Of a stretch of 33,326 bases of DNA, positions 15,610 through 24,218 are shown one piece after another. Source of the stretch: Thermoleophilia bacterium. GTDB lineage: Bacteria; Actinomycetota; Thermoleophilia; Gaiellales; JAICJC01. The stretch lies in assembly GCA_025927685.1 (NCBI GenBank), contig JAICKX010000025.1, forward strand, positions 1 to 33,326. The letters are read 5' to 3'. How positions within the stretch are numbered: the first letter of the stretch is position 1; each line of letters begins with the position of its first letter. The notes under the pieces are model-generated. The model searched no databases. It saw only the letters and a program-made list of their open reading frames with translations, and was not told where the DNA came from. The translations under genes and the position numbers were made by a program.

Positions 15610-17783
15610 CAGCCGGCATCCTCCCCGAGGGCGTTCGGAATGGCGTTCTCGTAGAGCTCGGTTGCGTCGGCGAGGCCGATCGACGCTCCGGCGGCCGAGA
15701 TCCGGTCGCCGCCCACGGTGCCGACCTGCCGCAGCCGCAGCCCGTTCGCCAGCTGCTCGAGCTCGGCGAGGTCGCCGGGACGCACCGAGACGACGGCCCG
15801 GCCGTCGCCCTCGGCGAAGGGGTCGGTGAGCTCGGGCGCCTCGACGCCGACCGCCCCCAGGATGGCCGACTCGGCGACGGCGACCGCGACGCCGCCGTCG
15901 GACACGTCGTGGGCGCTTCGCAGGAGCCGCCGCTCGGCCGCGGCGGCCAGGAACTCGTGCAGGCGGCGCTCGGCGGCCAGGTCCGGCTCCGGGATCCGGC
16001 CCTCCGTCTTGCCGTCGACGACCCGCTGGTAGGCCGAGCCGTCGAGCGCGGCCGGCCCGTCGCCGGCGACGAGCACGACGTCTTCCTCCTCCCGGAAGGC
16101 GGCGCCGACGGCGAGCGAGGCGTCGTCGAGGACGCCGACGACGCCGACCACCGGCGTGGGGTGGATCGGCCGGCCGTGGTGCTCGTTGTAGAGCGAGACG
16201 TTGCCCGAGACGACGGGCAGCCCCAGCGCCTCGCAGGCCAGCGCCATGCCCTCGATCGCCTCGGCCAGCGCGTAGCCGACGTCGGAGGTCTCGGGGTTGC
16301 CGAAGTTGAGGCAGTTCGTGACGGCGGCCGGGCGGGCGCCGGTGCAGGCCACGTTTCGGGCCGCCTCGCAGACGGCGCTCATCCCGCCGCGGCGGGGATC
16401 GAGCGAGGTGCGCCGCCCGTTCCCGTCGAGCGAGATCGCGACCGCGCGGTCGGAGGGGGTGAGCCGGACGACCGCCGCATCGCCGCCGGGGCGGACGACG
16501 GTGCCGGACCCGACCAGGTGGTCGTACTGGCGGAACACCCACCGCCGGCTCCCGATCTCCACCGACCCCAAGAGCGCCCGCAATGAAAAATTGGGGTCAG
16601 ACCCCGTTTTTTCAGGGAGGGGGTCGTCGCGGAGGCGGGCCGGTCGCGTGCGCTCCACCTCGTAGCGCGGGCAGCCGTCGGTGAGCGCGCTCACCGGGAT
16701 GTCGCCGACCAGCTCGCCCTCGTGGAACGCTCGCAGGTGGCCGGAGGCGGTGATCTCCCCGATCGCCGTCGCGTCGACCTCCCAGCGGCGGCACGTCTCT
16801 TCGACCTCGGCCCAGCGCCGGGGCGCGACCACGGCCGCCATCCGCTCCTGCGACTCCGAGATCATGATCTCGAACGGCTCCATGCCCGGCTCGCGGAGCG
16901 GCACTCGCGAGAGGTCGACGTCGATCCCGACGGCCCCGCTCGATGCCATCTCGGCCGTCGACGACGCGAGCCCCGCGGCGCCGAGATCCTGCAGCGCCTC
17001 CAGGAGGCCGCGGTCGAGCAGCTCGAGCGTGCACTCGACCAGCTTCTTGCCGGTGAACGGGTCGCCGATCTGGACGCTCGGGCGCTTGGCCGCCGAGTCC
17101 TCGCCGAAGCCCTGCGATGCCAGGACGCTCGCGCCCCCGATGCCGTCGCGGCCGGTGCGCGAGCCGTAGAGCACGACCAGGTTGCCCGGTCCGACGGCCC
17201 GGGCCGAGGTCAGCCTGTCGGCCGGGAGCAGTCCCACGCACATCGCATTCACAAGGCAGTTGTGCTCGTAGGCGGGATCGAACTCGACCTCGCCGCCGAC
17301 GGTGGCGACGCCGACGCAGTTGCCGTAATGGCCGATCCCCTCGACGACGCGCGAGAAGAGGTGGCGCTGGTGCTCGGAGCCGAGATCGCCGAAGCGCAGG
17401 GAGTCGAGGATCGCGATCGGCCGCGCCCCCATCGCGAAGATGTCGCGGAGGATGCCGCCGACGCCGGTGGCGGCGCCCTGGAAGGGCTCGACCGCCGAGG
17501 GATGGTTGTGGCTCTCGACCTTGAGCGCGACCGCGAGCCCGTCGCCCACGTCGATCACGCCGGCGTTCTCGCCGGGCCCCTGGAGCACCCGCTCGCCCGA
17601 GGTGGGGAAGCGGCCGAGCAGCGGGCGGGAGTGCTTGTAGCCGCAGTGCTCGCTCCAGAGCAGCGAGAACACCGCGAGCTCGAAGTCGTTCGCCTCGCGC
17701 TCCAGGAGCTCGTGGATGCGCTCGTGCTCCCCGTCGGTGAGACCGAGGGCGCGATGGAGCGGCTGTGGCGTGACGGCGGTCAA
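15609..17783 (-). CDS. purL: Phosphoribosylformylglycinamidine synthase subunit PurL (small form)
   Basis: This 724-residue synthetase subunit converts FGAR to FGAM with ATP and ammonia, working with PurS and PurQ encoded further right. The catalytic region shows SEHCGYKHS (44-52) and ESHNHPS (90-96), and the second half repeats the fold (ARNVACTGARPAAVTNCLNFGNPE). The start is TTG at 17783, giving the usual N-terminus before LHRALGLTDGE; there is no Shine-Dalgarno sequence and no other start codon nearby. Oddly, residues about 390-400 (EKTGSDPNFS) come from a 31-bp AT-armed palindrome lying in frame between conserved blocks. The frame stays open and all motifs remain, so the gene looks functional. 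It is the first gene of purL-F-M-N-H. Confidence 0.96.
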   Translation of the reverse strand: MTAVTPQPLHRALGLTDGEHERIHELLEREANDFELAVFSLLWSEHCGYKHSRPLLGRFPTSGERVLQGPGENAGVIDVGDGLAVALKVESHNHPSAVEPFQGAATGVGGILRDIFAMGARPIAILDSLRFGDLGSEHQRHLFSRVVEGIGHYGNCVGVATVGGEVEFDPAYEHNCLVNAMCVGLLPADRLTSARAVGPGNLVVLYGSRTGRDGIGGASVLASQGFGEDSAAKRPSVQIGDPFTGKKLVECTLELLDRGLLEALQDLGAAGLASSTAEMASSGAVGIDVDLSRVPLREPGMEPFEIMISESQERMAAVVAPRRWAEVEETCRRWEVDATAIGEITASGHLRAFHEGELVGDIPVSALTDGCPRYEVERTRPARLRDDPLPEKTGSDPNFSLRALLGSVEIGSRRWVFRQYDHLVGSGTVVRPGGDAAVVRLTPSDRAVAISLDGNGRRTSLDPRRGGMSAVCEAARNVACTGARPAAVTNCLNFGNPETSDVGYALAEAIEGMALACEALGLPVVSGNVSLYNEHHGRPIHPTPVVGVVGVLDDASLAVGAAFREEEDVVLVAGDGPAALDGSAYQRVVDGKTEGRIPEPDLAAERRLHEFLAAAAERRLLRSAHDVSDGGVAVAVAESAILGAVGVEAPELTDPFAEGDGRAVVSVRPGDLAELEQLANGLRLRQVGTVGGDRISAAGASIGLADATELYENAIPNALGEDAG
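16584..16614. repeat. Palindromic element, copy 1, in frame inside purL
   Basis: This 31-bp near-perfect inverted repeat has arms TGAAAAA and TTTTTCA, a two-base mismatch (TT opposite GT) and the core GGGGTCAGACCCC centred on the A at 16599. Its A/T-rich arms stand out in very GC-rich coding DNA. The same 13-bp core is at 29537-29549 with different but still complementary arms. That pattern, a fixed core with compensating arms, is expected of a dispersed REP-like or MITE-like element. No transposase is nearby. Translated within purL it adds about ten residues to a linker. Confidence 0.8.
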
Positions 17784-17807
17784 ACGAGCTGTGCGCGCGG
17801 GAACCTG

Positions 17808-17813
17808 ATCCTA
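17808..17813 (-). promoter_or_regulatory. Putative -10 box for the purL-F-M-N-H operon
   Basis: TAGGAT on the minus strand ends 24 bases before the purL TTG, giving a short leader of about 17 bases. The -35 position (GCCGTG) is poor. This is the only good TANNNT box seen close upstream of purL. Confidence 0.4.
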
Positions 17814-17859
17814 GCGAACGGCCCCGACTGCACGGCTCGATCAGCGCGCGTTCGCGCCG

Positions 17860-17911
17860 GCGACCGTCAAGCCCCGAGACCGGGAGGAGGGATCCCGGGG
17901 CTAACGGTCGC
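17860..17911. other. Long double-stem inverted repeat between purL and the MFS gene
   Basis: The outer stem is GCGACCGT (17860-17867) with ACGGTCGC (17904-17911), eight perfect pairs. Inside it AGCCCCG (17870-17876) pairs with CGGGGCT (17896-17902), seven perfect pairs, with only a small bulge between the stems. On the plus strand the loop displays GGGAGGAGGG, a Shine-Dalgarno-like run, with no start codon at a usable distance. It lies upstream of the proposed purL -10 box, so it could be an operator-like palindrome or a structure in a plus-strand transcript. It does not match a riboswitch class I know. Confidence 0.55.
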
Positions 17912-17938
17912 TATCGCGTATGTGGAGAGCACGCCGCG

Positions 17939-18103
17939 GTGGGGCGGGTCGCGGTCGCGTTCCCGGCCGTGGTGGCGGCGGGGGCGGCGACGGCGGCCGA
18001 CACGGCCGCGGCGATGGGGGAGGAGAAGCGGGAGATGCCTTCGAACTTCATGCCGGGCATGCTCGCCCGAATCGGGTCGGCTCGCAGTGCGGACGGCTGG
18101 TGA
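17939..18103 (+). CDS. Possible 54-residue small protein upstream of the MFS gene
   Basis: A GTG at 17939 opens a frame to TGA at 18101-18103. Third codon positions are nearly all G or C. The product has a hydrophobic Ala/Val N-terminal half and a Met-rich charged second half (EEKREMPSNFMPGM). Its stop overlaps an in-frame GTG of the MFS frame as GTGA, the arrangement used elsewhere in the window. Against it: the Shine-Dalgarno match is weak (GGAG 11 bases away), and a 49-codon minus-strand frame (18060-17911) in the same place looks equally protein-like. I recognise no family. The remainder of the 364-bp gap holds only the promoter boxes and hairpin listed separately. Confidence 0.25.
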   Translation: MGRVAVAFPAVVAAGAATAADTAAAMGEEKREMPSNFMPGMLARIGSARSADGW

Positions 18104-18134
18104 GTGGAGGTGCGGTTAACCCCACCCCGTCCGG

Positions 18135-18140
18135 TACCGT
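18135..18140 (+). promoter_or_regulatory. Putative -10 box of the MFS gene, leaderless arrangement
   Basis: TACCGT ends seven bases before the ATG at 18148, with no Shine-Dalgarno sequence. This supports that ATG over the in-frame GTG at 18100. Confidence 0.4.
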
Positions 18141-18147
18141 CGCGGCG

Positions 18148-19329
18148 ATGGCGACCGAGGGCCACGCGCTGCCCCAAGCGGTCCGCGCCGACCGGCGCGC
18201 GCTCGTCGCCATCGCCGCCGGGCATCTCTCGAGCGACCTGTGCCAGGGTGCCGTGCCCGCCTTCCTCCCCTACCTGATCTCGCGGCGCGGGCTCTCCTAC
18301 GCCGAGGCGAGCGCGCTCCTGCTGGCGCTGACCGTGAGCTCGTCGGTGATCCAGCCCGCGCTCGGGCACGCCTCCGATCGCATGCAGGGCGCCTGGCTCA
18401 TGCCGGCCGGTGTCCTCGCCGGCGGGGTGGGCATCTCCCTCGCCGGCCTCGCGGGCAGCTACGCGGCGACCCTCGCCGCGGTGGTCGCGGGCGGCGTCGG
18501 CGTCGCCGCCTTCCACCCCGAGGGCGCCCGCTACGTCCCGCTCGTGGCCGGCTCGGGCGCGTCGACCGGAATGGGCATCTACTCCGTCGGGGGGAACGCC
18601 GGCTTCGTCGTCGGGCCGGCAGTGGTCACGGCCGGAGTGGCCGTGTTCGGGCTTCGCGGCACGCTCCTCGTGGCGGTGATCCCGGCGCTTACGGCCGCCC
18701 TGCTCTGGTCGGTGCGCCCCCGGCTCGTCGCGGCAGCGGCCGCGGCCCTGGAAGCCGTGCCGGGCGAGGGGGCGGCGGGTGCCGATCGCTGGGGCGCCTT
18801 CACCGTGCTCTCGGCGATGGTCGTCGCGCGGACCACCGTCGGCTACGGCCTCCTGGCCTTCGTGCCGATCTGGTTTGTGCGCCACCTGGACGCGTCGACC
18901 GGGGCCGGCAACGCCGCGCTCACGCTGCTCCTCGCGACCGGGGCCGCCGGGACGCTCCTCGGCGGCCGGCTCGCCGACCGCTACGGCGCCCGTCCGGTGG
19001 TCGTCGGCGGGATGGCCGCGCTCTGCCCGCTCGTCGCGCTCCTGCCGGTCGCCGGCGAGGCGGCCGGGTTCGTGCTGTGCGCGGCGATCGGGGTCGCGCT
19101 CGACGCCAACTTCGGGATCACCGTGGTCCTCGCCCAGAAGCTCCTGCCGAGCCGCCCCGGGGCCGCGTCCGGCATGGTGCTCGGCTTCGCGTTCGGCCTG
19201 GGCGGGGCGGCCGCGGCCGGCCTCGGCATCGTCGCCGACCGCGCGGGCCTGAGCGCCGTCATGGCCGCGCTCGCCGCGGTCGCGTTCCTGGCCTTCGTGA
19301 TCTCGCTCTTCTGCCGGACCGAGGGGTAG
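18148..19329 (+). CDS. MFS transporter, Fsr (fosmidomycin-resistance)-like
   Basis: This 393-residue protein has about twelve transmembrane segments in two six-helix halves. HLSSDLCQGAVPAFLPYLI in helix 1 and AAFHPEGARYV followed by SVGGNAGFVVGP in helices 4-5 match the Fsr branch of the major facilitator superfamily (HFxxD and FHPEGA-like motifs). LLGGRLADRYGARPVV in the second half is the repeated MFS loop motif. It probably exports a small molecule; a drug-resistance phenotype is not implied. The ATG at 18148 was chosen from the TACCGT box; a GTG at 18100 would add 16 residues. It is the only plus-strand gene between the purL and purQ blocks. Its end lies three bases from the convergent methyltransferase gene. 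Confidence 0.87.
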   Translation: MATEGHALPQAVRADRRALVAIAAGHLSSDLCQGAVPAFLPYLISRRGLSYAEASALLLALTVSSSVIQPALGHASDRMQGAWLMPAGVLAGGVGISLAGLAGSYAATLAAVVAGGVGVAAFHPEGARYVPLVAGSGASTGMGIYSVGGNAGFVVGPAVVTAGVAVFGLRGTLLVAVIPALTAALLWSVRPRLVAAAAAALEAVPGEGAAGADRWGAFTVLSAMVVARTTVGYGLLAFVPIWFVRHLDASTGAGNAALTLLLATGAAGTLLGGRLADRYGARPVVVGGMAALCPLVALLPVAGEAAGFVLCAAIGVALDANFGITVVLAQKLLPSRPGAASGMVLGFAFGLGGAAAAGLGIVADRAGLSAVMAALAAVAFLAFVISLFCRTEG

Positions 19330-19332
19330 GCG

Positions 19333-19983
19333 TCAGCCGGCCGGCGCGCGCTGGAGGATGATGCTCTCCCACAGGAGGCCGCGCTCCCGGTGCTCGGTCC
19401 GGAATCCGAGGGACTGCGCCAGCCCGGCGATCTGCGCGGGCGGGTGCACGTAGCCCGCGAAGGGGATCCGGCGCAGGCGAAGCCACCCGTTCATGGCCGC
19501 GAAGCCCAGCCTGACCCACCACGATCCGCGCGGGATCGTGATCGCGACGCTCCGGCGGGCGTGTGTGCAGGCGGCCTCGGTCAGGCCCAGACCGTCGGGG
19601 TGGCAGCAGATGACCCGGTGCAGGACGACGATGTCGGCCGCCGAGGCGGCGTCGGGACGCTCGGCGAAGTCGGCCACGATGCGGTCGACGCGGCCCTCGA
19701 GCCCGAAGTCGGCGATCAGGTCCCGCGCAGGGCCCTCGTACGTGTCGGTGATCTCCACGTTCGTGGCGCGGGCGGCGCCCGAGCGCAGGAGCTCGACCGT
19801 GAGGCCGCCGACGCCTCCCCCGACCTCGAGCACCGACTGGTCACGCACGCCGTCGGCCGCGAGTCGGCTCGCGAGCCACCGCGCCGTGCCCGGAAGGCCC
19901 TTGCGCCGGTACCGGCTCGCATCCCGCTCCGCCGTCCTCGCCGTGAAGACCGTGCGGTACCCCTCCGGCGTGCAGCAGCCCAT
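19333..19983 (-). CDS. Class I SAM-dependent methyltransferase linked to purQ
   Basis: This 216-residue methyltransferase has motif I VLEVGGGVGGLTVELL (51-66), an acidic residue at the end of strand 2 (VEITDTYEG) and motif IV around ADIVVLHRVICCHPD. It opens with MGCCTPEGY and a RYRRKGL stretch. Together with the later VICCHPD cysteines these recall a family of actinobacterial methyltransferases with paired cysteines, distantly like Mg-protoporphyrin O-methyltransferase; this is from memory. The substrate is unknown. Its ATG directly abuts the purQ TAG, so it is the last gene of purB-C-S-Q. It overlaps no neighbour and ends three bases from the MFS stop. Confidence 0.8.
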   Translation of the reverse strand: MGCCTPEGYRTVFTARTAERDASRYRRKGLPGTARWLASRLAADGVRDQSVLEVGGGVGGLTVELLRSGAARATNVEITDTYEGPARDLIADFGLEGRVDRIVADFAERPDAASAADIVVLHRVICCHPDGLGLTEAACTHARRSVAITIPRGSWWVRLGFAAMNGWLRLRRIPFAGYVHPPAQIAGLAQSLGFRTEHRERGLLWESIILQRAPAG

Positions 19984-20658
19984 CTACGCCGCGACCGGCG
20001 CCCCGGCCAGGTCGAGCAGCCCCTGGAGCAGGACCCGGCCGTCGGCCGAGCCGAGCAGCTCGTCGACGGCGTGCTCCGGGTGCGGCATGAGCCCGGCGAC
20101 GTTCCCGCGCTCGTTCGTCACGCAGGCGATCGAGCCGACCGAGCCGTTGGGGTTCTGCGCGTAGCGCAGGAGCACCTGGCCGCGGCGCTCGAGCTCGGCC
20201 ACCTGCTCGGGCGGAGCGAACCAGCCGCCGTCGTGGTGCTTGATCGGGATCGTGAGCCGGTCGCCGGCGCCCGCCCCGGGCAGCCACGCCGACTCGCGCT
20301 CCACGACGAGCGGAGCGTCGTGGCAGCGGAACCGCAGGCTGGCGTTGGGGCGCAGGATCCCGGGCAGGAGGCCCGCCTCGGTCAGCACCTGGAACCCGTT
20401 GCACACGCCGAGGACGGGGCCGCCCGCCTCCGCATGCGCCCGCACCGCGGCCATCGCCGGCGAGAGCGCGGCCAGCGCGCCGCAGCGCAGGTGGTCCCCG
20501 AACGAGAACCCGCCGGGGACGATCACGGCATCGGCGCCGCCCAGGTCCTCGTCGCGGTGCCAGATCCGCACCGGCTCGGCGCCCATCAGCTCGACCGCCC
20601 GGAGCGCATCGCGGTCGTCGCGCGATCCGGGGAAGACGACCACGCCGGCCCGCATCAT
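19984..20658 (-). CDS. purQ: Phosphoribosylformylglycinamidine synthase, glutaminase subunit PurQ
   Basis: This 224-residue class I glutamine amidotransferase supplies ammonia to PurL. The catalytic triad is Cys86 in GVCNGFQ, with His193 and Glu195 in MPHPEH. The oxyanion region VPGGFSFGDHLRCGALA (47-63) is typical of PurQ. The start ATG at 20658 overlaps the purS stop as ATGA; a second ATG follows immediately. It sits with purS and is separated from purL by the methyltransferase and MFS genes, so the three subunits of one enzyme are made from two transcripts. Confidence 0.97.
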   Translation of the reverse strand: MMRAGVVVFPGSRDDRDALRAVELMGAEPVRIWHRDEDLGGADAVIVPGGFSFGDHLRCGALAALSPAMAAVRAHAEAGGPVLGVCNGFQVLTEAGLLPGILRPNASLRFRCHDAPLVVERESAWLPGAGAGDRLTIPIKHHDGGWFAPPEQVAELERRGQVLLRYAQNPNGSVGSIACVTNERGNVAGLMPHPEHAVDELLGSADGRVLLQGLLDLAGAPVAA

Positions 20659-20888
20659 GCGCCCACCTGGTAGTCCTCGATGAGCGGGTTCGAGAGCACC
20701 CGCTCGGAGATCTCGTCGGCGATACGGCGGGCGTCGGCCTCGTCGGCCGCCTCCAGCTCGAGGTCGAACACCTTGCCGGCCCGGACGTCGGTGACGTCAT
20801 AGCCGAGCCCGGTCAGCGAGCGGCGCAGCGCCTCGCCCTGCGGGTCGAGGATGCCTTCGCGGGGCCGGACGGTGACGGTCACCTTCAC
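20655..20888 (-). CDS. purS: Phosphoribosylformylglycinamidine synthase subunit PurS
   Basis: This 77-residue small subunit bridges PurL and PurQ in the FGAM synthase complex. The sequence follows the family: KVTVTVRPREGILDPQGEAL as the first strand, LGYDVTDVRAGKVFDLEL in the middle and LLSNPLIEDY-like VLSNPLIEDYQV at the end. The GTG start at 20888 overlaps the purC stop as GTGA, and its own stop overlaps purQ as ATGA. Length and position between purC and purQ match many Gram-positive clusters. Confidence 0.96.
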   Translation of the reverse strand: MKVTVTVRPREGILDPQGEALRRSLTGLGYDVTDVRAGKVFDLELEAADEADARRIADEISERVLSNPLIEDYQVGA

Positions 20889-21785
20889 CGGCCCACCCCC
20901 GATGCGTTCATGTAGGCGTCGAACGAGCCGCCGGTCAGGCGCTCGTAGGCCTCGACGTAGCGCGCCCGCGTACCGGCGACGACGGCGTCCGGGATGGCCG
21001 GGCCGGGGGGCGTCTTGTCCCAGTCGAGCGTCTCGAGCCAGTCGCGCACGTACTGCTTGTCGTAGGACGGCGGCGAGCCGCCGGTGGCGTACTCGTCGGC
21101 AGGCCAGAAGCGCGACGAGTCCGGCGTGAGCGCCTCGTCGCCGAGCACGATCCGGCCCGTCTCGTCCTCGCCGAACTCGAACTTCGTGTCGGCGATGATG
21201 ATGCCGCGCTCGAGCGCGTACTCGGCGGCGGTCTCGTAGATCTGGATCGAGAGCTCGGCCAGACGGTCGAAGCGCTCCTCGCCGACGAGCAGGACGCCGG
21301 CGTCGCGATCGATGTTCTGGTCGTGCCCGTCGGTGGCCTTGGTCGACGGCGTGAAGAGCGGCTTCGGCAGCTTCTGGGCCTCGGCCATGCCCCCCGGCAG
21401 GCTGTGGCCGCAGACCGTGCCGGTGCGCTGGTAGTCCTTCCAGCCCGACCCCACCAGGTAGCCGCGGACGACGCACTCGATCGGCAGCATCGTGAGCCGG
21501 TTCACGAGCATCGAGCGGCCGGCCAGGTCGGACGCCCCCTGCGCCTCGGGCGGGTAGGCGGACAGCTCGGTGGTGATCAGGTGGTTGGGGACGATCTCCT
21601 CGGTGCGGCCGAACCAGAACTTCGAGAGCCCGGTGAGCACGCGTCCCTTGTCGGGGATCGGCGTCGGCAGGACGACGTCGAAGGCGGAGATGCGGTCGGA
21701 CGCCACCATGAGCAGGCGGTCGCCGAACCCGTACATCTCGCGGACCTTCCCCGACGCCTCGTGAAGGTCGTGGAGCGTGCTCGTC

Positions 21786-21793
<8 letters not shown>
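20885..21793 (-). CDS. purC: SAICAR synthetase (phosphoribosylaminoimidazole-succinocarboxamide synthase)
   Basis: This 302-residue enzyme joins aspartate to CAIR with ATP. GKVREMY (15-21) is the glycine-rich nucleotide loop. VVRGYLVGSGWKDY in the middle and ADTKFEFG later are family signatures. It belongs to the longer, yeast-like form (about 300 residues) and not the 237-residue E. coli form. The ATG at 21793 lies inside the end of purB, overlapping it by 8 bp, and its stop overlaps purS (GTGA), so the order purB-C-S-Q is translationally linked. Confidence 0.97.
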
Positions 21794-23096
<1,303 letters not shown>

Positions 23097-23105
23097 TCTG
23101 GCCCC

Positions 23106-23111
23106 ACTCTA
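23106..23111 (-). promoter_or_regulatory. Putative -10 box of the purB operon
   Basis: TAGAGT on the minus strand ends nine bases before the purB TTG. A leader of zero to a few bases is likely. No convincing -35 is seen. Confidence 0.4.
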
Positions 23112-23222
23112 GATGATCGACCGGCGGCTCCCCCGCATCGACCACCGGGGCCTGCGGGGGAAGAGAACCGGCCCGGAGCGCGTCTAGTGCACATCTGTTC
23201 GTTCCCGGAGGAGGAGAGCCAG

Positions 23223-23654
23223 ATGTTCCGCATGACCCGTATCGTCCCGACGACCGTCCTGACCATTGCCGCCCTCGCGCTCGCCGCCCCTGGCGCGCAG
23301 GCCAAGCCGATGGCCGCGGGCCTCGGCGGCGGCTCGAACGACGTGAGCCCGATCGTGCAGTCGATCCAGGCCCAGCAGGCCGACAAGCAGGTCAAGAGCG
23401 TCGTCGTGACGACCGCCGACACGCCGCTCGCGAACCCGGTGCAGCTTCCGGAGACCCTGAGCGCCGGTCTCATGCACGCGAGCACCGTGCACCCGCCCAT
23501 CGACACGATCTCGAAGACTCCGGTCACCGCCCCCTCGTCCGGGAACGGCTTCGACTGGACTGCGGCCGCGATCGGCGCCGGCCTCTCCGGCATCCTGATG
23601 CTGATGCTCGCCGCGGGCGTCGGCTTCCGCCGCCGCGGGCAGCTGGCCGCCTGA
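23223..23654 (+). CDS. Small secreted protein with C-terminal membrane anchor
   Basis: This is a 143-residue protein of no named family. It has a signal peptide (basic MFRMTR start, hydrophobic core, AQA cleavage site near residue 27), about 85 polar residues rich in Ser, Thr, Pro and Gln, then GFDWTAAAIGAG leading into one transmembrane helix and an RRR tail. The FDW..AAIGAG join before a final helix is something I associate with numerous small exported proteins of Thermoleophilia; I could not check this. GGAGGAGGAG (23207-23216) lies six bases before the ATG. A second ATG at 23232 is a possible start. It stands alone between purB and purE and is followed by a strong terminator. Confidence 0.75.
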   Translation: MFRMTRIVPTTVLTIAALALAAPGAQAKPMAAGLGGGSNDVSPIVQSIQAQQADKQVKSVVVTTADTPLANPVQLPETLSAGLMHASTVHPPIDTISKTPVTAPSSGNGFDWTAAAIGAGLSGILMLMLAAGVGFRRRGQLAA

Positions 23655-23675
23655 GCCGAGCGGCAGCCACACCTG

Positions 23676-23714
23676 AAGGGGTCCGGCCACACCTCCCACG
23701 GGCCGGGCCCCTTT
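23676..23714. terminator. Strong bidirectional terminator-like hairpin
   Basis: AAGGGG T CCGGCC (23676-23688) pairs with GGCCGG G CCCCTT (23701-23713), thirteen positions with one mismatch, around a 12-base loop. The stem is flanked by A and T bases on both sides. It lies between the convergent ends of the secreted-protein gene and purE and can serve both. Confidence 0.8.
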
Positions 23715-23732
23715 CGGCTGGACCCGCCCGGG

Positions 23733-24218
23733 CTACAGGTCGGAGTCGGGCGGGGGGCCCTGGCCCTGGGCGAGGATCTTGGCAGCGTAGATCGCCGCGT
23801 TCCGGGCCCCGTTGATCGCCATGCACGCCACCGGCACGCCGGAGGGCATCTGCACGATCGAGAGCAGGGAGTCCATCCCGCCGAGGTCGGACGTCTTCAT
23901 CGGCACGCCGATCACCGGGAGCTCCGTGTAGGCGGCGATGACGCCGGGGAGCGCGGCGGCCTTGCCCGCCCCCGCGATGATGACGCGCACGCCCCGCAGC
24001 GCTGCCGTCGAGGCGTACTCGGCGACGCCGCGTGGGTCGCGATGGGCCGAGAGCACCTTCATCTCGAACGTGATAGCCCGCTCGAGCAGCTCGTCGGCGG
24101 CGGCCTGCATGACCTCCTTGTCGGACTCCGAGCCCATCAGGATCCCGACCTGCGGGCCGTCCGTCTCGAGTTCGGCCCAGAGGTGCTTGACCTCGGGGGC
24201 GGGGACGGGCTCAGGCAT
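23733..24218 (-). CDS. purE: N5-carboxyaminoimidazole ribonucleotide mutase / AIR carboxylase
   Basis: This 161-residue PurE catalyses formation of CAIR. MGSESD (28-33) and SAHR (57-60) are the family phosphate and active-site motifs, and DSLLSIVQMPSGVPVA resembles class I enzymes. Two differences stand out. SAHRTP of E. coli is SAHRDP here, and the AGAGGAAHLPG block reads AGAGKAAALPG (82-92), so the class I histidine is Ala89. No purK lies beside it. It may be a diverged class I mutase with PurK elsewhere, or a carboxylase using CO2 directly; the sequence does not decide. The ATG at 24218 overlaps the purD end by 8 bp. Confidence 0.93.
   Translation of the reverse strand: MPEPVPAPEVKHLWAELETDGPQVGILMGSESDKEVMQAAADELLERAITFEMKVLSAHRDPRGVAEYASTAALRGVRVIIAGAGKAAALPGVIAAYTELPVIGVPMKTSDLGGMDSLLSIVQMPSGVPVACMAINGARNAAIYAAKILAQGQGPPPDSDL

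Noticed and set aside
15609-17783. purL as a pseudogene disrupted by the palindrome
   Set aside because: The insertion keeps frame, has no stop on the coding strand and leaves the conserved blocks on both sides intact.
17860-17911. The hairpin as a c-di-AMP, TPP or other known riboswitch
   Set aside because: The conserved cores of those classes are not present. Only the general presence of stems and a GGCTAAC-like run is similar.
17911-18060. 49-codon minus-strand frame in the purL-MFS gap
   Set aside because: It has no Shine-Dalgarno sequence and no -10 box at a useful distance. It is kept only as the competitor to the plus-strand small frame.
16722-18119. 465-codon plus-strand open frame opposite purL
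   Set aside because: It is the antisense shadow of purL: composition is Asp/Arg/Ala/His-rich with no motifs, while purL on the other strand is unmistakable.
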